A stretch of DNA of 64,000 bases from Ancylomarina euxina (GCF_003863355.1 NZ_QQWG01000006.1:147813-211812); one strand, 5' to 3'. Numbered from the stretch's first letter, positions 28,301 through 37,413 are shown. The notes: generated by a model from the sequence alone, not told the origin. Made by a program: numbers and translations.

Positions 28301-29058
28301 GCAAACCAGATAAGTCGGTTAATTAAAACCAAGCCACCCATTGGTAACAAATTGGTGTTGCGCTCGGCTACATTCCAATATTCGGTAGCGTGTGTTATGG
28401 CAGACGCACCAAAGGGATCGAGCAAGGCCCCGAAAGTCTTACTCTCAAGCTCTCCCATTAAATTCTGCGATATCGCCTGTACAAAAAACAGGATGATCAT
28501 CGTAACGAAACCAGCACCCAGATTTCGGCTAAATGTGATCACAGCAAAAACAATAGCTCCGAATAGAAGAATATTGGGTAAAACAACCAAACCATATATC
28601 TGTAAAAAGGCCAATGGACGTGAAGGTCCTAGCATTTCGGGATTTACGCCTGGCAATAAGGGAGCAATAAGGAAACCAAGGCCAAATACCAAGAAAATTG
28701 CCAAGGTGATAACAATTGAACTAAGAAATTTAGCCAAAATATATTCTGATTTCTTAAAAGGGTAAGAATATAGAATGGAATGCATTTCGGAGCTAAAATC
28801 ACGATTCACAGAACCTCCAACAATAGATGGCAATAGGAAATATCCCAAAGTTAGAATACCAAACATATTGAATAACGCAATGGGCGAGTTTGCCAAACGA
28901 ACCGAAGCCGTTGTGGCTGTTTTGCTGTCGAATACACCAATACTACCAGCCATTATCAATGTTGAGATAATAAGCAGCACAGCTGCATAAATATAGGTAG
29001 CTGGGTTCTTAAGCCAGTATTTTAGTTCGAATTTAAATAGAGTTATAAATTTACCCAT
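25351..29058 (-). CDS. ABC-2 permease fused to M1-family aminopeptidase
   Basis: A 1235-residue fusion. The N-terminal half (to about residue 590) has roughly twelve membrane spans in two ABC-2-type permease sets. The C-terminal half faces outward and is an M1-like gluzincin: HEMAHQWW with His939, Glu940, His943, and a downstream glutamate at 963 in SESLSEY as the likely third zinc ligand, with 19 residues between His943 and Glu963 rather than the classical 18. The product is cotranscribed with the ATPase encoded 2 bases upstream. Such fusions are widespread in Bacteroidota; substrate and direction are unknown, but coupling of peptide or protein export with trimming is a natural reading. The C-terminal 30 residues are highly charged. 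Confidence 0.88.
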   Translation of the reverse strand: MGKFITLFKFELKYWLKNPATYIYAAVLLIISTLIMAGSIGVFDSKTATTASVRLANSPIALFNMFGILTLGYFLLPSIVGGSVNRDFSSEMHSILYSYPFKKSEYILAKFLSSIVITLAIFLVFGLGFLIAPLLPGVNPEMLGPSRPLAFLQIYGLVVLPNILLFGAIVFAVITFSRNLGAGFVTMIILFFVQAISQNLMGELESKTFGALLDPFGASAITHATEYWNVAERNTNLLPMGGLVLINRLIWFAVSMLIFAATYFKFQFTQEALSFRWFSKKSAVVVKDNFNNLRDINLPKVTIDNSYSWNLKLMWNISIMNFKFIIKSVPFMVLVAFGILFMVIGHTTTMSLFGTTTYPTTWKMLLIPSSMFRLFLLLITFLYSGMLVQRERRAKMFELVDATHTPNWVQYFSKFIALIKVQILLLVVVMATCIVIQISEAYYEIEPLHYFMELFILMLPVYIVWAAISLFVQSLLSNFYIGFFALFIFSILSPFLSKLGIEQQIFNFNSGPGFTYSDMNGYGSNIPAYLFYRLYWLLFSSVLLIAGLAIWRRGIRETVKIRFRRAKENLTRTLYISLTACTIGFVAIGGFIYWFDNIKNEHKSAKERELDQVEWEHKYSKYYNIVQPRITDVKVDVDLFPETNDLKVQGRYIVKNKSNEAIDSVHINYTYKHTTIEFSRPADLVSKDTVFQYNIYKLDKPLMPGDSLKLSFTMRNRTIHFLRNSSPVLANGTFFNSGGLPSIGYSRSGELKDNTVRKKYDLPKRDRMAPPTDTTSLGNTYISECADWVNFETTVSTAADQIAIAPGYLQKKWIEGDRAYFHYKMDSPILNFYSWVSAKYEVYTDKYEDVNIEIYYHKGHDYNIADMADALKASLKYYGDNYSPYQHRQVRVIEFPRTIGSFAQSFPNTIPFSEAIGFIAKEDKSDKGAVNYAYHVTAHEMAHQWWAHQVIGANVQGATLMSESLSEYSAIKVLEQKYPKSKIRKFMKEELNSYLRGRGSESVKEQPLMYNENQQYIHYNKGAVAMYAISDYMGEANLNKALSEYVSDVAFQEPPYTTSLEFVDLMRRHMPDSLDYVITDMLETITLFDNKVDSAYVSKTEDGKYRVDFTVEAEKYRVVKTIKEDATEVESGDGAVKISFQTNSDEKEDKQYVDMNDWIDLAIFVEDENKEEQEILFKKVHVTAKENKFSFIVDKKPHSVAIDPYHKLIDRKTSDNSEKLKEKDDNKADEKITSL

Positions 29059-29060
29059 GA

Positions 29061-29936
29061 TTAGTTAACGTTTTTTAGTGTAACAAAGTAAACATCCTCT
29101 AAATCGGCCTCTTTTTGAATAAATAATTCGTCAGGCTGAGTTTCTGAGTAAACGTTGATATTCATACTATTATCATCATTAAACTTACTGGATAGAATCT
29201 CGAAACTATCTTTGTGTTCATTAAGCGCAGATCGATCGATTCGTTTGGTCCACATCTTACCCTTTATTTGCTCAACAGCCTCACGAGGTGTTTGATGAGT
29301 CAGGATCGCACCACCATTCATAATAGCCATGTCGGTACATAACTCTTTAACATCCTCAACAATATGGGTTGAGAAAATAACAATATGATTGGTTCCAATC
29401 TCACGCAAAACATTAAGGAAACGACTTCGCTCTGCAGGATCCAGTCCAGCGGTAGGTTCATCAACAATAATAAGTCTTGGGTTATTGAGCAAAAGCTGAG
29501 CAATACCGAAACGTTGTTTCATTCCTCCAGAATAACCTGCCACATTTTTCTTACGAGCTTCGGTCAAGTTAGTCTGTTCCAGTACAGCTTCAACAATCTC
29601 TTTTCGTTCTTGCTTATTGGAAATGCCCTTAAGTTCAGCAAAATGCATCAACAAATCTTCGGCCGACATTTTTGGATAAACACCAAATGATTGAGGCAAA
29701 TAACCCAGCGAGTTGCGAAGGGTCATCTTATCCTCCATGATATTAACACCATCAAATACGATGCTTCCAGAATCGCCTTCCTGAAGGGTAGCGATGGTGC
29801 GCATTAGCGTCGATTTACCGGCACCATTGGGTCCCAAGAGACCAAACATACCTGCTCCAATTTTTATATTTACATTGTTTAAAGCCTTAACACCATTACT
29901 ATAAGTCTTAGTAAGATTCTCAATAATTAATTCCAT
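29061..29936 (-). CDS. ABC transporter ATP-binding protein
   Basis: A 291-residue ABC ATPase that powers the adjacent permease-peptidase fusion. Walker A is GPNGAGKST at 35-43, the signature is YSGGMKQRFGIAQLL, Walker B is LIIVDEPTAGLD, and the switch histidine is in FSTHIVEDV. The C-terminal extension of about 70 residues is typical of ABC-2 exporter ATPases. It is the first gene of a two-gene operon; its stop is followed after 2 bases by the start of the fusion gene, so translation is coupled. Confidence 0.92.
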   Translation of the reverse strand: MELIIENLTKTYSNGVKALNNVNIKIGAGMFGLLGPNGAGKSTLMRTIATLQEGDSGSIVFDGVNIMEDKMTLRNSLGYLPQSFGVYPKMSAEDLLMHFAELKGISNKQERKEIVEAVLEQTNLTEARKKNVAGYSGGMKQRFGIAQLLLNNPRLIIVDEPTAGLDPAERSRFLNVLREIGTNHIVIFSTHIVEDVKELCTDMAIMNGGAILTHQTPREAVEQIKGKMWTKRIDRSALNEHKDSFEILSSKFNDDNSMNINVYSETQPDELFIQKEADLEDVYFVTLKNVN

Positions 29937-30367
29937 CTATTTTATATTTAGGGTTATTCATTAATTAAAACACCTAAACCCACCTTCAAATTTTACTGGT
30001 TTCACAATCAGTTATCACTTGCGCTTTCATGAGTGTAGGTTAGTTACTAAACAAACCTAAACAATATAAACTAACATTAATACTGTCAAATGTGTCAACT
30101 TAAATAATTTCGATAAAGCCCTTGTTCTTTCATATAAAAACATGTGATTACTCTTTAAATTGAGTATTATCTCAAATGAACCATTTTAGCGGTTTCTGTT
30201 TAATAATAAATTAGCCATAATTACAAAATGTCTAGATCTTTTCTGGTTTTGTACATTAAAAAAATCTCAGCTTAGACTGAAATTGTCATTATCAACAATA
30301 AAAATCTTAATTTTACACCTGTTTCGAATCCTGAAACAACATTTTACAAACTTGAAGTTATTAAAAC
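29937..30367. other. Divergent intergenic region
   Basis: About 430 bases between the ABC operon and the FKBP gene, AT-rich. It must contain promoters in both directions. I see no clear hairpin, repeat or coding frame. Confidence 0.4.
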
Positions 30368-30757
30368 ATGAAAAAGCGCAATTTCAAATATAAAAACGAA
30401 GAAGAAATCAAAGCCTATATTGCCGATAACAAACTAGATGCTCAGAAAACTGATACAGGCTTATATTACCTGATAAACAATGAAGGAAAAGGCGCACAAC
30501 CCAACATCAATTCGTATATCAAGATTGCATATATTGGTTATTTTATAAATGGTGATATTTTCGACCAAAATGACAAATTAGAGATTAATCTGACTGAGGT
30601 TATAACAGGATGGATCGAAGGTTTACAACTTTTTAAAGAGGGTGGTGATGGCGTTCTATTTGTACCTTCGCATTTGGCTTATGGAAATAAAGACAATGGA
30701 TCCATCCCTGCTGGCTCGGTACTAATCTTCGACATTCATCTCATTGCGGTTAATTAG
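30368..30757 (+). CDS. FKBP-type peptidyl-prolyl isomerase
   Basis: A 129-residue FKBP isomerase. The core shows TGLYYLINNEGKGAQPNINSYIKIAYIGYFINGDIFD, then VITGWIEGLQLFKEGG, and LAYGNKDNGSIPAGSVLIFDIHL, in the standard order of the fold. There is no signal peptide or lipobox, unlike many Bacteroidota FKBPs, so it should be cytoplasmic. The first 30 residues are a short charged helical lead. It is a single gene followed by a bidirectional terminator. Confidence 0.9.
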   Translation: MKKRNFKYKNEEEIKAYIADNKLDAQKTDTGLYYLINNEGKGAQPNINSYIKIAYIGYFINGDIFDQNDKLEINLTEVITGWIEGLQLFKEGGDGVLFVPSHLAYGNKDNGSIPAGSVLIFDIHLIAVN

Positions 30758-30823
30758 GTCCTTCTTTTGAAATTTGACTTCAGATTAAAGTCTCACTCCA
30801 ATTTCAAATCAATTCAAAAAAGA

Positions 30824-30861
30824 AGACCTGACAAGCCCGATTTATCGGTCCTGTCAGGTCT
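30824..30861. terminator. Bidirectional terminator
   Basis: Stem AGACCTGACA/TGTCAGGTCT (30824-30833 and 30852-30861) with an inner helix CCGA/TCGG. It lies between the convergent FKBP and TPR genes, with a T-rich run on the minus strand. The outer stem recurs at 50646-50679. Confidence 0.8.
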
Positions 30862-30886
30862 GAATATTTTTATCTTAAGTGAAGAC

Positions 30887-31402
30887 TTAGATGCGTTTCA
30901 TCATGGCTTCAATTTCCTTAATTTGTGCCGATAGCATTTTTTTCTTGTCCAGTTTTTTGGCTTCCACCAAATAATGACTAGCTAGTTTCTTATTACGCTG
31001 TGACAAAGCAATACCTGACAAGTTCAATTTTGCAACTGCCTGATCGGTTGTTAGTCTAAGACCCGTTTTCAGTGCTTTCTTGAAGGCCTTATCAGCCTTT
31101 GAACTGTTGTTTTTTTGTGATTCGACTAATCCTGATAGATAGTAGAAATAAGCTTCCTGCTCCTTAATCATTCCTTCGGGATGTTTTACTCTGGCTAATA
31201 CGCTTGCGGCTTTTTCAAACTTATTTTTCCTAACAAAATAAAAGGCTAGTAGATTCATTATATTCTTGAAATGGAATAAAACGAACAAACCAGAAACTAA
31301 AAGCGACCAAATGCCCATCGATATCATACCCTCTACAAAAAGGTAAATAGATCCTAAAAATAAAATTCCAGCAATAATCAGCCAAAGGTATTTTCTTATC
31401 AT
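30887..31402 (-). CDS. TPR-containing membrane protein
   Basis: A 171-residue protein with two N-terminal membrane helices (about 5-22 and 28-55) and a cytoplasmic C-terminal part with TPR-like helical pairs (KFEKAASVLARV, AYFYYLSGLVESQKNNSSKADKAFKKALKTG, AKLNLSGIALSQRNKKLASHYLVEAKK). TPR proteins act as scaffolds; the partner is not evident. It is monocistronic and ends at a shared terminator. Confidence 0.75.
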   Translation of the reverse strand: MIRKYLWLIIAGILFLGSIYLFVEGMISMGIWSLLVSGLFVLFHFKNIMNLLAFYFVRKNKFEKAASVLARVKHPEGMIKEQEAYFYYLSGLVESQKNNSSKADKAFKKALKTGLRLTTDQAVAKLNLSGIALSQRNKKLASHYLVEAKKLDKKKMLSAQIKEIEAMMKRI

Positions 31403-31731
31403 GATAGTGTTTTTTTAATATTTAATACTGCAAAACAAACCATTTTTTAATATAAACAAGCATAATAGGCCTGTATTTTTTCTATTAATTTATCGGCAAT
31501 TTCCAAGATTAACTATGAAATGAAGCATAAGCTCTCTGTATCAGCTTCTATACATCTCACTTGCCATAATCACAAAATTAGAGATCAAAATTTTAAAGCT
31601 CCACATCTTACTATATGATATATTGTGAATTTAAAATGACCTGTCTGGATATATAATGTTGAACAAAAGAAAAGCCCTGTCTTAATTAAAAAACAAAGCT
31701 TATGGATTATTTCATTAAATATCCTTAGATC
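31403..31731. other. Intergenic region
   Basis: About 330 AT-rich bases between two minus-strand genes. It should contain the promoter of the TPR gene. No structured element was recognised. Confidence 0.35.
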
Positions 31732-34197
31732 TTATTGCTGATACTCCGAAATCTTGAAAGATTTCTGTAAATCGTCCTGAAGTTTTGAAATTTCACTCAA
31801 TATAGTTTTTAAGGTCTGCTGATCTATATCAGTTAAGTTTTTTAACAAAACGGTATTATCGGGCCAATCGTTATCAAGAAGTAAATCAACCTGACATTTA
31901 ATGCGTAAATGCATTAAGAAATTGTAAATCTTCTCAATCTCCTCTCCTGTCTTCTCAGGAATCACAGAATGAGCCATCAATTGATTCAATCGCAATAAAC
32001 TATTGGTTTCTGGAATCGCATGATAAAGGGCGTGAATTCTCAAATAACCAATAATGGGCTGTAGAAACTGCTTTAGGTTCACTTTTTTATTCTCAATAAC
32101 AGGTTTCTTTCGAATCACCGTTTTAGCCAGTTGATTAAAGAAGGTCATATTCCCATCTAGAGTAGCGTAAACATGATCAAACAACTGATTTACCAATCGA
32201 TCATTTCCATAAATTAAACGCAAGTCGAAGAAGATGGAACTATCCAAAACATTGGACATATCAGGATTATCAATCCAATTCGAAAAATAATCTTTCCAGA
32301 CATCAAGAGCATTACACCACTCCGGATTTCCAGCCATCAAATCACCTTTACATCTGGAATAACCAATTGCATGAAGATTTTCGTTAATGATTTCGGATAA
32401 GCGTAAAAAGTAGCTCTTATTCTCTTCGGTGTGAACTTCAAAAATAATGGCATTATCCTGATCAGCTTTTAAAGTCTGCTCCCCGCGTCCTTCACTGCCC
32501 ATAGCTACAAAAGCAAATTCACATGGGGGCTCTCCCACTTCTTTCAAAGCCATTTCAATTATTCTCGTATTGATCGCATCGGCTATAGAGGTGATAATGC
32601 GCGAAACACTATTGATATTATCGGTGCTGGTAAAAATTGCCTGAATTAACAGGGGAACCTTATTGTAGATTCTTTTCAGGTCACTAATAACGAAACAGGC
32701 ATCAATCTCACGAATTAGATAACTTAAGGAATTGCGTTGCATTTCCAAACATTGCTGATTACTAATATTTCCAATAATACTTCCGTAATTATTCTCAACC
32801 AGCAAATGCGTAATATCTTCTTGTTCAAACAGTAGAACAGCCTCATATAAAAGCGCATCCTGCTTTATAGTTTTTACGGGTGAAGTCATTACGGCATAAA
32901 TGGGCTTATCTGCAGCTTCCTCTTTGGCCAAAATACGACTCCTCAAATCGGTATCGGTTACCACACCAATAATATCCTCCTTTTCCTTCACACAAATCAA
33001 TTTCGATCGATTATCAGTCATGATTCTTGCAACCTCATTAATGGTATTGCTTAGGCTACAGGTCACATTCTTATTGATTAAATTGAGAACAGGCTGATTC
33101 ATCAGTTGCAAAGACAATTGAATATCATCTGAAAGTTTCTGAGCATCCAAACGTAAGCGTTTGTTCTCTGTTACATTTCTAACGACAAGGATATAGCCAA
33201 TTTGGCCAGAATGGGTAATCTGAGTCAGAGAAATGATCACATTGTGCATGCCAGCTCTTGCGTCAATCAATTCTGTTTCGAGTATATAAGATTTATTGGG
33301 ATTCTCAATGGTTGCAACCAATGCCTCCCAGGTCATTTTGAATAAACTTGAAAAATCGGAACCTATAATTTCAGCACCTTCATTATTTAATAAATTAATG
33401 AATTTCTCATTTGCAAAGGTGACCTTTTTGTTTACTAGCATAAGTGTGCCTTCGGTAGAGGCATCTACCAGACTCTTGTACTTTTGTATGGATGATCTTA
33501 ATTTCTTCTCTGCCTGAACTCGTTTCTCCTCAATAATTTTGGTTTGTCGTAATACATAAATCAGAATAAGAACAATCAGTAAAATGATAACGAAGGACAC
33601 TTTTAATAAAAACTTTTTTAATTCTTGAATTTCAAGCTTAACATCCTCCAAGTAAATTCCGGTGCCTATAACCCAATTCCAATCGTTAAAACCTTTTACA
33701 TACGAAAGTTTGGGCACAACCTTTGAAGCATCATCTTTCCATTGCCAGTAATATTGAATAATACCTTCTCCCTTTTCATTCACCAATTGGGCAGCATCTA
33801 CAAAAAGTTTATTCTCATGATTATCGGCATAGTTGGACAGATCACTTCCATTTAAATCAGGTCTGTAGGGGTGCATAATCATTTTAGGACTTGAAGTGAT
33901 GATCCAAAAGTAATCCTTCTGTTCATTTCCATACCGCATCGTCCCAATTTGTTCGGCAGCTCTTTGCTGAGCTTCCTCCTTTGATAGTCTCCCTTTTTTG
34001 TAAGCTTCGTTATTTTCTGACAGAACACTCCAAGCTGTATTGGTCAACTCCTGAATCATCTCCTTTTTACGATCCATCATACTATCCTCAAACAAAGGAA
34101 TAATAATCACATAAAATGATACGATAAACATGCTTATAGCGAGTAGTGTCGGTGCGACTATACTATAAATAAACCTATTGCCTTTTAAATCATTCAT
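31732..34197 (-). CDS. Cache-PAS-CBS-DUF294 nucleotidyltransferase-like signalling protein
   Basis: An 821-residue membrane protein with an unusual domain string: membrane span (about 12-32), single Cache sensor outside the membrane (about 35-185, containing DYFWIITSSPKMIMHPYRPDLNG), second span (about 192-215), PAS (about 240-350), a CBS pair (about 370-490) and a DUF294 nucleotidyltransferase-like domain with its C-terminal helical partner. The catalytic-type motif GSEGRGEQTLKADQDNAI is complete, like GlnD-type enzymes. CBS domains bind adenylates, so the protein may join an external ligand and cellular energy state to nucleotidyl transfer on an unknown protein. It has no kinase or cyclase domain. 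It lies 51 bases downstream of the phosphoesterase gene on the same strand. Confidence 0.82.
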   Translation of the reverse strand: MNDLKGNRFIYSIVAPTLLAISMFIVSFYVIIIPLFEDSMMDRKKEMIQELTNTAWSVLSENNEAYKKGRLSKEEAQQRAAEQIGTMRYGNEQKDYFWIITSSPKMIMHPYRPDLNGSDLSNYADNHENKLFVDAAQLVNEKGEGIIQYYWQWKDDASKVVPKLSYVKGFNDWNWVIGTGIYLEDVKLEIQELKKFLLKVSFVIILLIVLILIYVLRQTKIIEEKRVQAEKKLRSSIQKYKSLVDASTEGTLMLVNKKVTFANEKFINLLNNEGAEIIGSDFSSLFKMTWEALVATIENPNKSYILETELIDARAGMHNVIISLTQITHSGQIGYILVVRNVTENKRLRLDAQKLSDDIQLSLQLMNQPVLNLINKNVTCSLSNTINEVARIMTDNRSKLICVKEKEDIIGVVTDTDLRSRILAKEEAADKPIYAVMTSPVKTIKQDALLYEAVLLFEQEDITHLLVENNYGSIIGNISNQQCLEMQRNSLSYLIREIDACFVISDLKRIYNKVPLLIQAIFTSTDNINSVSRIITSIADAINTRIIEMALKEVGEPPCEFAFVAMGSEGRGEQTLKADQDNAIIFEVHTEENKSYFLRLSEIINENLHAIGYSRCKGDLMAGNPEWCNALDVWKDYFSNWIDNPDMSNVLDSSIFFDLRLIYGNDRLVNQLFDHVYATLDGNMTFFNQLAKTVIRKKPVIENKKVNLKQFLQPIIGYLRIHALYHAIPETNSLLRLNQLMAHSVIPEKTGEEIEKIYNFLMHLRIKCQVDLLLDNDWPDNTVLLKNLTDIDQQTLKTILSEISKLQDDLQKSFKISEYQQ

Positions 34198-34248
34198 ACT
34201 AAGACATATATTACAGATAATAATTTGAACTTGAAGATAAGATGTTTA

Positions 34249-34878
34249 TTATGGATTCACATCAATGATGATGGGCTGATTTGCATATTCGTATAAAAAA
34301 TCTAGATTACTCGAATTGACATAAGTAGTTCCATTATTTTCAAGAATCCCATAACTTTCGTGTATGTGCCCAAAGATATGATATTGTGGCTTCACCTCTT
34401 CAACTCTTACTGTTAAATGTGGACAACCACATGACTCTGCTCTCCTGTTCTGATCTAAAATATGCTGTGGTGGCACATGGGTGATCAGAATATCGGTATC
34501 ATCAGGTATCTCATTCCAATGTTTACAAATACTTTTTTCACTACGATTAAAGGCCCAATTATAAAACCAGGGCTGAACCGGCGATCCCCATAACTTCAGG
34601 CTTTCTATCTCAACACCGGAATCATTCAAATAAATCACCCCTTTGGGTATCATTTTTTTAATTTCTTTCGATGTGGCCTGCTCTAAAAAGAAATCATGAT
34701 TACCAGCAATCAACACTTTATACTGATAATCGAGAGATGAAAACCAATTTAAAAAATCGGTGATTTGCGCTCTAGTCCCCATCTCACTCATATCACCAGC
34801 ATGAATAATCATATCAGCTTCTGCCAACTTTACATCTTGATGCCTACCATGTGTATCCGAGATACAGATTATTCTCAT
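34249..34878 (-). CDS. Calcineurin-like metallophosphoesterase
   Basis: A 209-residue metallophosphoesterase. The five metal-binding blocks are present in order: DTHG (8-11), GDMSE, GNHDFF, THVPP and GHIHE. It lacks a signal peptide. Proteins of this size act on phosphodiesters or phosphomonoesters in the cytoplasm; the substrate is unknown. The gene ends 51 bases before the Cache-PAS-CBS protein gene and may be cotranscribed with it. Confidence 0.87.
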   Translation of the reverse strand: MRIICISDTHGRHQDVKLAEADMIIHAGDMSEMGTRAQITDFLNWFSSLDYQYKVLIAGNHDFFLEQATSKEIKKMIPKGVIYLNDSGVEIESLKLWGSPVQPWFYNWAFNRSEKSICKHWNEIPDDTDILITHVPPQHILDQNRRAESCGCPHLTVRVEEVKPQYHIFGHIHESYGILENNGTTYVNSSNLDFLYEYANQPIIIDVNP

Positions 34879-35002
34879 ATCCTTTTCTTATCCTTAAATT
34901 TAGATTTCGAAGTTATTCATTTCATTTATGATTCAAAAATAAAGGTGATCCACATTATGAACCACCTTAAATTTAAATATATTTCTATTCAATCTCCAAA
35001 AC

Positions 35003-36406
35003 CTACTTTCCGATACAAAAGTTCTTAAATATATTCCCAAGAACCTCATCCGTAGATATATTCCCTGTGATCTCACCCAGGAAGTGCAGGCATTCGCGAA
35101 TATCCTGAGCCAGGAAGTCGGTTGGGATCATGTTGACCAAACCGTCGTTTACGCGCTGGATGCTGCCAAGAGCAGAATTCAGGGCTTCGAAATGGCGGGC
35201 ATTGGTCACAATCACATCCTGTTCGTTCAGGGTATCCATATTCACCACTTTCAAGAGTTCAGTAGCCAGCTCGTCGGTATGGATTTGTTCTTTGGCTGAG
35301 ATAAACATCAACTTGTCTTCTTCATTCAAGCCAATTAGTTGCTTGCTCAATGCTTCGGTATCCTTACACAGGTCAATCTTATTCAGGCAAACAATCAATT
35401 TCTGTTGATCTCGATCGATGGTCTCATTCACTTTTGCGATAGATTCGTTCAACATATCAACCGGACGGTTAGCATCGATCAAAAGCATCACGATTTGAGC
35501 CTGGCGCATCTTCTGGAAGGTACGCTCAATACCCATATTCTCAATTTTATCGAGGGTGGTACGGATACCTGCCGTATCGATAAATCGGAAGGTCACACCG
35601 CCCAGGTTGATGGTATCCTCAATCACATCGCGGGTTGTCCCTTCAATATCCGAAACAATGGCCTTATCCTCCTTTAGCAAGGCATTCAAAAGGGTTGATT
35701 TTCCCACATTGGTATTCCCTACTATGGCAACGGGAACCCCATTTTTAATGGCATTCCCCAGCTCAAAGGAATTCACCAATTTATTGATGATGTTTTCAAT
35801 TTCGTTCACCAAAGCCTGCAATTGGGTTCTGTCAGCAAACTCCACATCCTCTTCACCAAAGTCGAGCTCCAGCTCTATCATTGAGATGAAATGAAGTAAT
35901 CGTCCACGTAGGTTAGCAATCTCATTGGAAAAGCCACCGCGCATTTGCTGTAAAGCAACCTTATGGGCCGATGCCGAAGAGGAAGCAATCAAATCGGCCA
36001 CAGCCTCAGCCTGCGACAAGTCCATCTTCCCATTTAAAAAAGCACGCTGGGTATATTCACCCGGATTGGCCATTCGGGCACCAGCCTTTAGCAAGACCTG
36101 TAAAATGCGTTGCTGTATATAGGGTGCACCATGGCAGGCTATTTCAGCACTGTTCTCTCCCGTATAGGAATATGGCGCTTTAAAAACTGTTAGCAAAACC
36201 TCATCCACAATTTCTTCACCATCCATCAAGTTACCGAAATGAACGGTATTAGCCTTTTGTTCGCTAAGAAGCTTATTTGTTTTCGATTGGAATATTTGGT
36301 CACAAATTGTTAAAGCCTTCTCACCCGAAAGTCGGATAATGGCAATGGCACCATGTCCTGTAGCTGTAGAAATGGCACATATAGTTGATTGATCGATCAT
36401 GTTCAA
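35003..36406 (-). CDS. mnmE: tRNA modification GTPase MnmE
   Basis: A 467-residue protein of the usual MnmE length. It works with MnmG to modify the wobble uridine of certain tRNAs (the 5-carboxymethylaminomethyl group). The N-terminal formyl-tetrahydrofolate-binding domain, the central helical domain, the G domain with P-loop GNTNVGKST (230-238), GTTRD, DTAG and NKID motifs, and the C-terminal CIGK with its invariant cysteine are all seen. The ATG at 36406 is followed by another at 36400; either may be used. It is a single gene. No mnmG is nearby. Confidence 0.95.
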   Translation of the reverse strand: MNMIDQSTICAISTATGHGAIAIIRLSGEKALTICDQIFQSKTNKLLSEQKANTVHFGNLMDGEEIVDEVLLTVFKAPYSYTGENSAEIACHGAPYIQQRILQVLLKAGARMANPGEYTQRAFLNGKMDLSQAEAVADLIASSSASAHKVALQQMRGGFSNEIANLRGRLLHFISMIELELDFGEEDVEFADRTQLQALVNEIENIINKLVNSFELGNAIKNGVPVAIVGNTNVGKSTLLNALLKEDKAIVSDIEGTTRDVIEDTINLGGVTFRFIDTAGIRTTLDKIENMGIERTFQKMRQAQIVMLLIDANRPVDMLNESIAKVNETIDRDQQKLIVCLNKIDLCKDTEALSKQLIGLNEEDKLMFISAKEQIHTDELATELLKVVNMDTLNEQDVIVTNARHFEALNSALGSIQRVNDGLVNMIPTDFLAQDIRECLHFLGEITGNISTDEVLGNIFKNFCIGK

Positions 36407-36488
36407 TTAATAATTAGGAATGAACAATTCATAAATAAGCTCATATCATTGTTCAATATTAGAGTCTACAAAGATAGTTGAGAATTTA

Positions 36489-36530
36489 GGAATTATGAAT
36501 TATGAGTTAGGAATAATGAATTATGAATTA
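36489..36530. repeat. Short direct repeats of a gaattatga unit
   Basis: A low-complexity run in which the unit gaattatgaattatga occurs twice with a small gap, upstream of the gene at 36684. It resembles repeats often seen between Bacteroidota genes. No function is assigned. Confidence 0.5.
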
Positions 36531-36683
36531 CCCATACCTGCCGCAATGGCTTCCCAGCCCTTATAAGCACCAGAAAAATTAAAGAATTGATACAAATCAA
36601 AAGCAGCTTTTACAGGCTTTTTGCAACATTCTACTTTTCCTCTACCTTTGTTTTCAGTTTATGAATTTGATATACGAACAAGA

Positions 36684-37031
36684 ATGAAGAATATTACAGG
36701 CCGCTGGTCATTCAATGAAGATTTTGGATTTGGGAAAGATGAAGGCTTTGCTGAGTTTACTCAGGAAGGCGAAAATCTAAAAGGAGTATTAGTTTATACT
36801 GAAAGAATCGAAGGCGACACGCCTTTTCGTGTGCAACAAGAGGTGGAAGGTACCTTTGATGGCCAACGATTAAAGATGACAGGCACAGTAGTTGAAATAT
36901 TGGATGCTGAAGAGGAGATCGAATACCACCTGGATTGTTGGGAAGGTATTTTGAATGATAAGAACCAAATTGTGGGTCACTCTTACGACGATCACGAGTG
37001 TTTTGGTGTGTTTGTAATGGAGATGATATAA
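36684..37031 (+). CDS. Hypothetical protein
   Basis: A 115-residue soluble protein starting MKNITGRWSFNEDFGFGKDEG. I chose the ATG at 36684 rather than 36621 because the residues before it are unrelated and the sequence GRWSF is a natural beginning for a small lipocalin-like beta-barrel. Repeated beta-strand patterns (GENLKGVLVYTERIEG, FDGQRLKMTGTVVEIL, YHLDCWEGILNDKNQIVGHSYD) support an all-beta fold similar to small proteins that bind hydrophobic ligands, but no family is certain. Confidence 0.6.
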   Translation: MKNITGRWSFNEDFGFGKDEGFAEFTQEGENLKGVLVYTERIEGDTPFRVQQEVEGTFDGQRLKMTGTVVEILDAEEEIEYHLDCWEGILNDKNQIVGHSYDDHECFGVFVMEMI

Positions 37032-37072
37032 AGGATAATCCCGATTGATCTGGAGAAGTATCCATATTGAAA

Positions 37073-37102
37073 TTAATCTGTGAAAATCAGTGTTAATCTG
37101 TG
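37073..37102. repeat. Two 10-base direct repeats, TTAATCTGTG
   Basis: TTAATCTGTG occurs at 37073-37082 and 37093-37102, exactly 20 bases apart, in the intergenic region after the gene ending at 37031. It resembles a dispersed non-coding repeat seen in many Bacteroidota. Confidence 0.45.
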
Positions 37103-37413
37103 GTTGGTTCTTTGGGCTTGTCAGTTTTCGGTTATCGATCACTTTTACTCCGCTCAGTGACCATCAACAACTTGATAATTTTATGACTCAAGCCCTTAGC
37201 TTAGGCTTAGAATATTTTCATTCAAACAGGAGTGATTTCACTTTCCAATTTACCTGAAAAGTTTATCAAAAAAAAATCAGTCATTAAACTCTACTTCACA
37301 GACACTTAACTCCAAACACCCTATAAACATTGATCTTTTTGGGATTTATTTTCAAAAAACATTTGGAGCTTATAAAAAAACACACCATCTTTGCATCGCA
37401 ATCAGAGAGAAAC

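Noticed and set aside
28292..28990. Plus-strand reading frames of 157 and 71 codons
   Set aside because: They are antisense to the membrane part of the ABC/M1 fusion gene and show no domain features.
35084..36183. Several plus-strand reading frames of 65-112 codons
   Set aside because: They lie opposite mnmE, whose protein is fully conserved; they are shadows caused by its codon use.
36489..36530. CRISPR-like repeat
   Set aside because: The repeats are short, AT-rich and without spacers of constant length; no cas genes are present.
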